Source: CAZDCD01 sp964503885
GTDB lineage: Bacteria; Bacteroidota; Bacteroidia; Bacteroidales; UBA10428
NCBI GenBank assembly: GCA_964503885.1
Contig: CAZDCD010000038.1
Coordinates: 1-30,867, forward strand
Length of the DNA stretch: 30,867 nucleotides
Reading direction: 5' to 3'
Below, piece by piece: positions 24,164 to 30,867 of this stretch (position 1 is the first letter of the stretch; each line of letters opens with the position of its first letter). Position numbers and translations under genes: made by a program. Under the pieces are notes generated by a model. That model was not told where the DNA came from. It searched no databases and saw only the letters and a program-made list of their open reading frames with translations.

Positions 24164-25435
24164 ATGATAAAAAAAGAACTACTTACCGGGGCTTACGAAA
24201 TAGCCAGAAAACGTTATGCTTCCATCGGAGTCGATACCGACGAAGCAATTAAAAATCTCGATGCGGTTAAGATCAGCCTTCATTGCTGGCAGGGTGATGA
24301 TGTTGGCGGATTTGAAACCCCTGAAGCAGAACTTGCAGGAGGAGGGATCCAGGTTACCGGCAACTATCCCGGAAAAGCAGGGAACATAAATGAATTGCGT
24401 CAGGATTTTGAAGAAGTTACGAGTCTTTTGCCCGGAAATCAACGTATTAACCTGCATGCCATTTATGGTGATTTTAAGAATGAACACGTTGATCGCAACC
24501 GGATTGAAACAAGACATTTTCAAAGTTGGATTGACTGGGCCAGGAAGAATAACCTCGGCATTGACTTCAATCCAACCTGTTTTTCACATCCGTACGCAAA
24601 TGACGGATTCACGTTATCAAGTAAAAACGAAACCTGCCGGAAATTCTGGGTCGAACATGTCAAACGCTGCAGGCTAATAGCTGCAGATATTGGAAAACAG
24701 CTGAACGATCCGGTTATTAATAATATCTGGATCCCGGACGGTTCAAAAGATATTCCTGTTGACCGGTATACCCATAGAAATATTTTAAAAAAGTCGCTCG
24801 ATGAAATTTTTGAGGTTGACTACCCCGGGGCTTATCTGAAAGATTCGCTTGAGAGCAAACTGTTTGGAATTGGTTCGGAAGCCATGGTTGTTGGCTCTCA
24901 CGAGTTTTACCTGGCTTATGCACTAAAGAAAAATAAACTTCTGTGCCTCGATAACGGTCATTATCATCCAACCGAACAGGTTGGTGACAAAATATCCGCC
25001 ATCCTGGTATTTCTTGAGGAGATATTGTTGCATATTACACGGGGTGTACGATGGGACAGTGATCATGTAGTGACATTCAACGACGAGACTCTGCTCATTG
25101 CCCAGGAGGTAGTCCGTGCTGATGCCTTAAACAGGGTGCATGTCGGGCTCGACTATTTTGACGGCAGCATTAACCGCATAGGAGCATATGTTATTGGTGC
25201 AAGGGCCGCTCAACAGGCATTTTTATATGCATTGTTGGAACCGTTGAACAAATTAAAAGAAATCGAAACTTCAGGAAAATATTTTGAACGTCTTGGCATG
25301 CTCGAATTACAGAAAACCATGCCCTTTGGTGCAGTATACGATTATTATTGCATGAAGAATAATGTACCGGTGGGTGAGGATTACATAATCATGATTCAAC
25401 AGTACGAAGAAAAAGTATTAAAAAATCGCCGGTAA
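24164..25435 (+). CDS. rhaA: L-rhamnose isomerase
   Basis: A 423-residue enzyme, close to the 419 residues of E. coli RhaA and alignable along its length: SLHCWQGDDVGGFE, GGIQVTGNYPGKAGN, LNLHAIYGD-type region, GIDFNPTCFSHP, NIWIPDGSKDIPVDR, ESKLFGIGSEAMVVGSHEFY, LDNGHYHPTE, RWDSDHVV and HVGLDYFDGSINR. The metal-binding Glu, Asp and His residues of the TIM barrel lie in the ESKLFGIG, LDNGHYHPTE and RWDSDHV segments. It converts L-rhamnose to L-rhamnulose in the cytoplasm. It is followed by the kinase gene after 7 bases, so the two are co-translated. Confidence 0.97.
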   Translation: MIKKELLTGAYEIARKRYASIGVDTDEAIKNLDAVKISLHCWQGDDVGGFETPEAELAGGGIQVTGNYPGKAGNINELRQDFEEVTSLLPGNQRINLHAIYGDFKNEHVDRNRIETRHFQSWIDWARKNNLGIDFNPTCFSHPYANDGFTLSSKNETCRKFWVEHVKRCRLIAADIGKQLNDPVINNIWIPDGSKDIPVDRYTHRNILKKSLDEIFEVDYPGAYLKDSLESKLFGIGSEAMVVGSHEFYLAYALKKNKLLCLDNGHYHPTEQVGDKISAILVFLEEILLHITRGVRWDSDHVVTFNDETLLIAQEVVRADALNRVHVGLDYFDGSINRIGAYVIGARAAQQAFLYALLEPLNKLKEIETSGKYFERLGMLELQKTMPFGAVYDYYCMKNNVPVGEDYIIMIQQYEEKVLKNRR

Positions 25436-25442
25436 CAATTGC

Positions 25443-26837
25443 ATGCTGATGGAAAAAGTGATTGCAATTTTTGACATTGGGAAAACCAACAAGAAGATCC
25501 TTCTCTTTAATGAAGAGTTAAAGCTTGTTTCTCAACAGGAAAAGGAGTTCCCTGCAATAGTTGATGACGATAATTTTGAATGTGATGATATTGACCGGAT
25601 TGTTGAGTGGATGAAGGAAACGGTTAAAATAATTGTTACTGAAGGCCAATATGAATTAGTGGCCATGAATTTTTCCACCTATGGCGCCACACTGGCATTC
25701 ATTTCCGGCGACGGGGAAAGGGTATCTCCTTTATACAATTACCTTAAACCCATGCCTCAGGGTGTTGCGGAACCTGTTTATGCGAAATATGGCGGTATCG
25801 AAGAATTTTGCCGTTGTACAGCTTCCCCTGCAATGGGAATGCTGAACTCAGGATTGCAGATACGCTGGCTTAAAATATACAAACCCGAAGTTTTTGTCAG
25901 GGTTAAGAATATTTTGCATTTCCCGCAGTATTTAAGTTATTGTTTTACCGGAAAGGTAACATCAGAATATACAAGTATAGGGTGTCACACCGCTCTCTGG
26001 AATTTTGATATAATGTCGTATCATCCATGGCTTTCACGCGAAGGAATTCAATTGCCCGATCCAGCTTCAAACAGTACCTTATATAATGCGACTGTTGCAG
26101 GAAAGGCGGTAAGTACCGGCATTGGCATTCATGACAGTTCAGCTTCCATAGTCCCCTATTTACATTCCACCCGGGAACCGTTTATCCTGCTATCCACCGG
26201 TACCTGGTGCATATGCATGAACCCGTTCAATAATGAACCCCTGACACGGGAACAACTGAAAAAGGATACCCTCTGTTACATCAGTACATCACAACAGCAG
26301 GTGAAATCTTCAAGGTTATTCCTGGGACACATACATGATATTAATTTACAGCATATAGCAGCTTATTATAATACCCATCCGGAATCCTTTAGAGATATTA
26401 AGGCTAATCCGCTGCTTGTAAAGAAATTATTCGGTCAATACTCCGGCAGATCTGTTTTTTTCCCACAGGGGGTGCCTGAAAAATATTTCGATGAAACTGT
26501 CGATTTGTCCTTGTTTTCCGACCAGGAAGAAGCATACCACCAGCTGATCATTGATCTGGCATTTCTGGTTAAGGAATCGTTGCAGCTTGTTATACCGGAA
26601 AATGACAAGACCCGGTTGGTGTACATTTCAGGAGGATTTGCACGAAACGAAATCTTTGTCAGGCTGTTGTCCACGCTTTTACCGGGTAAACGTGTTTTCA
26701 CTTCTGAAATTGATAATGCAACTGCTCTGGGTGCAGCTTTGTCGGTTTATTCAGTATTTAATAACCCTGAACCCTTAATAAATATGGGTTTGAAGGAAAG
26801 CACGAAGTTTGAGTTGCATTCAAAACAAACAAGATAA
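25443..26837 (+). CDS. rhaB: FGGY-family kinase, rhamnulokinase
   Basis: A 464-residue FGGY sugar kinase. Visible motifs are the phosphate-binding FDIGKTNKK near the N-terminus, the catalytic-base region GIHDSSASIVPYL, the second nucleotide motif LLSTGTWC, and the adenosine-site YISGGFARNEIF followed by the NATALGAA segment. By position after rhaA it phosphorylates L-rhamnulose to L-rhamnulose-1-phosphate. It looks rather different from E. coli RhaB, so a broader specificity (for example also L-fuculose) is possible. Start may be the ATG at 25443 or, two codons later, at 25449 (MEKVIAIFD). The sigma-factor gene begins 49 bases after its stop. Confidence 0.88.
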   Translation: MLMEKVIAIFDIGKTNKKILLFNEELKLVSQQEKEFPAIVDDDNFECDDIDRIVEWMKETVKIIVTEGQYELVAMNFSTYGATLAFISGDGERVSPLYNYLKPMPQGVAEPVYAKYGGIEEFCRCTASPAMGMLNSGLQIRWLKIYKPEVFVRVKNILHFPQYLSYCFTGKVTSEYTSIGCHTALWNFDIMSYHPWLSREGIQLPDPASNSTLYNATVAGKAVSTGIGIHDSSASIVPYLHSTREPFILLSTGTWCICMNPFNNEPLTREQLKKDTLCYISTSQQQVKSSRLFLGHIHDINLQHIAAYYNTHPESFRDIKANPLLVKKLFGQYSGRSVFFPQGVPEKYFDETVDLSLFSDQEEAYHQLIIDLAFLVKESLQLVIPENDKTRLVYISGGFARNEIFVRLLSTLLPGKRVFTSEIDNATALGAALSVYSVFNNPEPLINMGLKESTKFELHSKQTR

Positions 26838-26886
26838 AAGTTTGATTGACAAGAAATTATTAATTAACCACAGCAGTTAGTATTCC

Positions 26887-27426
26887 ATGAATAAAAATTT
26901 GCATTCTATAGAATACAATGGTACTTCTGATGTTGGTCAATTATTTACTTCAGTATACAGATATTATTTTGACATATTGTTTAATTATGGCTTTCGGATT
27001 AGCCGGGATGAAGAAATTGTTAAGGACGCAATACAGGACATGTTTTTCAGGATATGGAAAAATAATATTGATTTGTTATCCATCACGAACCTTAAATCGT
27101 ATCTTTTAAAAGGGCTTCGGAATCAGATAATTAACATCCTTGAATTAAAAAGCAACAAGATTGACAGGGTAAAGGTTGAGGATGACATTAGTATCGAATA
27201 CTCGCCTGAAGATTATTTCATTAAAAACCAGATCGAAGAAACCGTTAGAAAGCGGGTAATAAAAGCGCTGAATCAGCTTTCAAAAAAACAACGCGAGACG
27301 ATCTATCTGCGTTATTTTGAGGAATTGGAATATGATGAGATTGCAGAAGTAATGAACATTAATATTCAGTCTGTTAAAAACAACCTGCAACGCGGTTATG
27401 TCCCTTTAAAAATTCACCTGAAATGA
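26887..27426 (+). CDS. ECF sigma factor (FecI/RpoE-like)
   Basis: A 179-residue extracytoplasmic-function sigma factor. Region 2 is visible at about 20-85 (DEEIVKDAIQDMFFRIWKN, LKSYLLKGLRNQIIN) and region 4 at about 120-175 (LSKKQRETIYLRYFEELEYDEIAEVMNINIQSVKNNLQRG). It is followed by a FecR anti-sigma factor and a SusC-like receptor with an STN domain, the standard trans-envelope signalling set of Bacteroidota. It probably directs transcription of the receptor and linked glycan-uptake genes when the receptor binds its glycan. Start chosen at the ATG giving a full region 2. Confidence 0.92.
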   Translation: MNKNLHSIEYNGTSDVGQLFTSVYRYYFDILFNYGFRISRDEEIVKDAIQDMFFRIWKNNIDLLSITNLKSYLLKGLRNQIINILELKSNKIDRVKVEDDISIEYSPEDYFIKNQIEETVRKRVIKALNQLSKKQRETIYLRYFEELEYDEIAEVMNINIQSVKNNLQRGYVPLKIHLK

Positions 27427-27580
27427 AATTCACAGGTAATTTATCCCATAGTATTCACAGATAAATTTTTATAATAAAACGAAAAGACGGCAAAAATGAG
27501 TACGATCTGTAATGTCTTCCTGTCTGGTTGTTAGTTATGTTTTCATCGGAAAATAATAAAAAGTGACTGGAAATTATCAT

Positions 27581-28687
27581 ATGGTTGAGTTCATTTTGGA
27601 TGAATCGTTTCAACGGTACATCCTGCAAGAGAATGAAGACGATATCCGTTACTGGGAATCCTGGATAAGAGAACATCCGGAAGCATCAGAAGCAATCGAA
27701 TCGGCCCGGGAAACGCTCACCTTTATTACAGCCCGCAAAAAGCAACCTGCGTGCAATCCTGTCCGTGACCAGGTATATGATAAACTTCTGGAAAAAATCA
27801 AGCTTGAAAAACGCCCTTCAGGAAAAGTACGCGGAAACGTCAATATGCCTTATTATTGGTATGCAGCATCGATAGTGATCGTGATAGGATTAGCATGGGG
27901 TGCTTTTACATTTGTTTCCACCTCGTCAGATTGGGCAGGATCATTTCTTGAGGTCATTGTACCTCAGGGTCAGCACAGTCAGTTGATTTTGCCTGACATG
28001 ACCAAAGTTTGGCTGAATGCCGGGACAACCTTTAAGTATCCCCGGGAATTTAACAAAAGAGAAAGGGATGTTTACATTGAAGGGGAAGCTTTTTTTAATG
28101 TTCGTCATAGTGAAAAGGCTCCGTTTATCGTGCATTTAAAAGACAATCTGTTGGTGAAAGTTACCGGTACGGAATTTAACATTAAGTGTTACGCCGATGA
28201 TAAGGTGATTGAAACAACCCTGGTCAAAGGAACCATTAACCTTATTAAACAGGACAGCCGGAACCGGACCATTCAGGAAATACAGCTCCATCCAAATGAA
28301 ATGGCCACTTATAATAGAAACGAGAATAAGCTGATCATTGCCAGATTGTTGCCAGATACAGAAAATCAAAATGGTCTGATCATTCATAATAGTTCTAAAC
28401 CCAAAGCGGCCAACAGGTTATCATCTGTCACGGCCTGGAAGCAAGAAGAGCTTGTATTTGATGATGAGACCTTTTATGAAATTGCAGTCAAGATGGAACG
28501 ATGGTTTGGGGTAAAAATCAAAATTGTGGATGATATTCTGAAAGAGGAACGATTTACCGGGAAGTTCGCAAACAAAGAAACTGTTTACAAGATATTGGAT
28601 ATCATTAACAAGACGGAACCGATCCAGTACCAAACATACAATGACGAAATAATTATTTCGAAACGAAAGAATAAACCTAATTACTAA
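27581..28687 (+). CDS. FecR-family anti-sigma factor
   Basis: A 368-residue protein. The cytoplasmic N-terminus (about 1-85, with YWESWIREHPEASEAI) would bind the sigma factor, one membrane helix follows (about 88-112, YWYAASIVIVIGLAWGAFTF), then a periplasmic FecR domain (LPDMTKVWLNAGTTFKYPREF, REVYIEGEAFF-like segment, VTGTEFNIKCY, TTLVKGTINL). The C-terminal part (about 285-365) has the DUF4974-like ending with WKQEELVFDDETFYEIAVKM and FTGKFANKETVYKIL. It relays the receptor's signal to the sigma factor. I use the ATG at 27581; a GTG at 27563 would add six residues. The receptor gene follows after the assembly gap. Confidence 0.9.
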   Translation: MVEFILDESFQRYILQENEDDIRYWESWIREHPEASEAIESARETLTFITARKKQPACNPVRDQVYDKLLEKIKLEKRPSGKVRGNVNMPYYWYAASIVIVIGLAWGAFTFVSTSSDWAGSFLEVIVPQGQHSQLILPDMTKVWLNAGTTFKYPREFNKRERDVYIEGEAFFNVRHSEKAPFIVHLKDNLLVKVTGTEFNIKCYADDKVIETTLVKGTINLIKQDSRNRTIQEIQLHPNEMATYNRNENKLIIARLLPDTENQNGLIIHNSSKPKAANRLSSVTAWKQEELVFDDETFYEIAVKMERWFGVKIKIVDDILKEERFTGKFANKETVYKILDIINKTEPIQYQTYNDEIIISKRKNKPNY

Positions 28688-28722
28688 AACCTTATGCCTA
28701 TGAAAAAAGAACCTGAAAAAAA

Positions 28723-28822
28723 NNNNNNNNNNNNNNNNNNNNNNNNNNNNNNNNNNNNNNNNNNNNNNNNNNNNNNNNNNNNNNNNNNNNNNNNNNNNNN
28801 NNNNNNNNNNNNNNNNNNNNNN
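28723..28822. other. Assembly gap of 100 N
   Basis: Exactly 100 N, a common placeholder for a gap of unknown size. Left of it, ATG at 28694 and 28700 open a short Lys/Glu-rich frame (MKKEPEK). Right of it, the receptor frame resumes. Both flanks contain TGAAAAAAA, so true missing sequence may be little or none. Confidence 0.95.
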
Positions 28823-30867
28823 TGAAAAAAAAGCGCATACTATTTCCATTTATGGAAATGTCATTTAAAAAAACCTTAATAACTATGAAACTGATTACGG
28901 CCTTTTTGTTCATCAGTATGTTAAATTCCTTTGCCGGAGTTCACTCTCAGGATGCTCTGATAACGGTTGACATAAAGAATGGGACGCTTCATGATCTTTT
29001 TGATGCAATTGAAAAGAATTCTGATTACAGAATTTTTTATAAAACCAGCATTATTGACGATGCCCGAACCGTAAACATATCAGCCGAGAAAAAGCCGGTT
29101 CACGAATTACTTTCCAAAGCATTGCAAAAAAAGAATCTGACCTACGACCTTGTAAACAAGGTGATTGTTATTATACCTGCAGTATCGGAAATCAAACAAA
29201 ACACGATTACGGGAAAGATCTCGGATGCGAATACAGGAGAATCCCTGGCAGGTGTAAATATTATTATTGAAGGAACCAATGTTGGTGTGGTTTCTGATCT
29301 TAATGGTGCATATAGTATTGAAGTTCCCGATCCGACATCAACACTTGTTTTTTCCATGATCGGATATATGACAGAACAGATGCCTGTGAGTGACAAGACT
29401 GTCATTGATTTGGCTCTGGTACCCGATATTCAGAAACTTGATGAAGTTGTTGTTGTTGGATATGGTACGCAAAGCAAAAGAAGCGTAACAGGTTCGGTGG
29501 CCTCGGTAAAATACGAAAATTTTGAGGACCGTTCGAACAGCAATGTCCTGCAATCATTGGCAGGAGAACTACCAGGAGTTAAAATTACTCAATCGCAGGG
29601 AGCTCCCGGTTCATCCCCGATAATAAAGATTCGTGGCAGCAGTTCAATTACGGCGGGCACAACACCTTTATATGTAATCGATGGTCTTCCGATGGAAAAT
29701 TTCAACCTGAACAACATTAATCCTCAGGATATTGAATCGGTAGAAATCCTGAAAGACGCTTCGTCGGCCGCTATTTACGGATCCAGGGGAGCCAACGGAG
29801 TTGTTCTTATTACCACAAAACTGGGCCAACCCGGAAAAACTACCATAACCGCAAATTATGAATTTGGGATACAACAGGTTACCAGGACAGTGGATATGAT
29901 GAATGCACAGCAATTCATTGATTACTACATTGCCGCACATAACAATGCATGGGTTACCGCAGGAGGTAATGCAAACGATCCAAATAATCTACGTTCCAGC
30001 CAATACAGGATCCCGGAAGATTTTATTAACAATCCGGCGCAATTTGGTAACGGCACCAATTGGCAGGATGTGTTATTCCGGCAGGGACAATCACATAACC
30101 TGCAGTTGTCAGTTACCGGAGGTACTGATAAAACACAATACCTGATTTCAGGAGGATATCTTGACCAGGATGCGGTGCTCGATAATAACTATTATAAACG
30201 TCTATCGATGCGCATCAATCTCAGACAAAAAATAAATAAGAATCTGGTAGCCGGAGCGAACCTTGCTATTGCAAATATCAAAGACCGCACCGATGGGACA
30301 AACGGAAAAGTTGATGTGGTAAGTCTGGCCCTGCAAAGCGATCCTATTTTCCCTGTTTATAACGAAAATGGCAATCTGGGTTTTAAAGATCCCAATTCAA
30401 CATGGTATCGGTTTGCGTCATACAACGATCTGCAATTGTGGCATCCCTACTCAATGACCCGCGAAATTATCAAAGGGAACAGAACAAATAACGCTATCGG
30501 TACCGCGTTTCTCGAGTATAATATCTTGAAAGATCTGAAATTCAGAACCAGTCTGAGTGGCAACATGTACAACGTAGGTTTTAATTCATATCAGAATGCC
30601 AATCGGAAGTATGGTTATTCCAACGCAGTACCTGCCACAGCGACAACCAGTGCAAGCTATATGATCAACTGGCTTACGGAAAATACCTTGAATTACACAA
30701 AGCAATTTTCTGAACATAGTATCGTAGCCCTGGTTGGATTTACCGCTCAGAAACAAAGAGATGAATATTCCACTGCTACATCAACAAATTTCCCCAATGA
30801 TCTGGTACATACGCTGAATGCCGGGACAGTCAGTTCGGGCTATTCAACGGCATCCGAATGGTCTATG
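28822..30867 (+). CDS. SusC/RagA-like TonB-dependent receptor, 3' end beyond the window
   Basis: The frame is open from the gap to the right edge (682 codons shown; such receptors have about 1000-1150). The most likely start is the codon at 28822-28824, whose first base is N (NTG, read as ATG), giving MKKKRILFPF and the usual short lead before MKLITAFLFISMLNSFAG; ATGs at 28852, 28858 and 28885 are alternatives. Domains in order: signal peptide, STN domain (about 48-115, DLFDAIEKNSDYRIFYK) for FecR contact, carboxypeptidase-regulatory-like domain (about 127-205, GKISDANTGESLAGVNIII), TonB-box region EVVVVGYGTQSKRSVTGSV, plug (PLYVIDGLPM, ILKDASSAAIYGSRGANG) and the first barrel strands. It imports glycan fragments across the outer membrane; the rhamnose genes next door suggest a rhamnose-containing glycan. 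The SusD partner would lie beyond the window. Confidence 0.93.

Noticed and set aside
1..30867. CRISPR arrays, tRNA, rRNA or riboswitches
   Set aside because: No regularly spaced direct repeats, cloverleaf-like sequence or recognised RNA motif was found in any intergenic region; all gaps are shorter than 300 bases.

Overview
The window reads as a chromosomal segment of a Bacteroidota bacterium, probably a Bacteroidales/Marinilabiliales-type polysaccharide degrader. The evidence is an ECF sigma / FecR / SusC-type TonB-receptor module with an STN domain, AraC-type regulators typical of the phylum, a GH43 enzyme, and promoters that fit the TTG-N19-21-TAnnTTTG pattern rather than Shine-Dalgarno-rich leaders. 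No rRNA, tRNA or CRISPR array was seen. There is a 100-base run of N (28723-28822) just before the receptor gene.

Left third (1-10849): an accessory, AT-rich patchwork, almost all on the + strand. A tight three-gene operon (184-3587) encodes an unknown protein, a very acidic small protein with a glycine-rich C-terminal tail, and a 682-residue protein whose C-terminal half is a QueC/QatC-like PP-loop ATPase. It resembles the architecture of deazaguanine-linked anti-phage systems (Qat, type IV CBASS) but does not match either, and is the best candidate here for an undescribed system. It is followed by an internally deleted IS1182-family transposase, then a lone integron-type gene cassette (a six-helix membrane protein followed by a convincing attC-like site) with no integrase in view. 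Next come an AraC regulator with an N-terminal membrane domain and a redox-looking cluster: a DsbD/TauE-like membrane protein, a NapH-like polyferredoxin, a small anchored protein and an exported S33-type hydrolase.

Middle (10846-19516): a five-gene minus-strand operon, transcribed in the order E2 acyltransferase, fused E1 2-oxoacid dehydrogenase, PHP-domain protein, RhaE-RhaW-type aldolase/dehydrogenase fusion, medium-chain zinc dehydrogenase. It is divergent from a GntR/HutC regulator; a perfect 16-bp palindrome and a 14/16 copy in the shared intergenic region look like its operators.

Right third (19517-30867): a secreted GH43 enzyme, an AraC regulator divergent from rhaT-rhaA-rhaB, then sigma factor, anti-sigma factor and the start of a SusC-like receptor that runs off the right edge. 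Together the middle and right parts form an L-rhamnose utilisation locus. Glycan is sensed and imported by the receptor/FecR/sigma module, GH43 may trim side chains, RhaT imports rhamnose, RhaA and RhaB make rhamnulose-1-phosphate, and the RhaEW-like fusion splits it to DHAP and L-lactaldehyde and oxidises the latter to L-lactate. The E1/E2 complex and zinc dehydrogenase in the same operon suggest an extended oxidative route whose exact reactions cannot be read from sequence alone.
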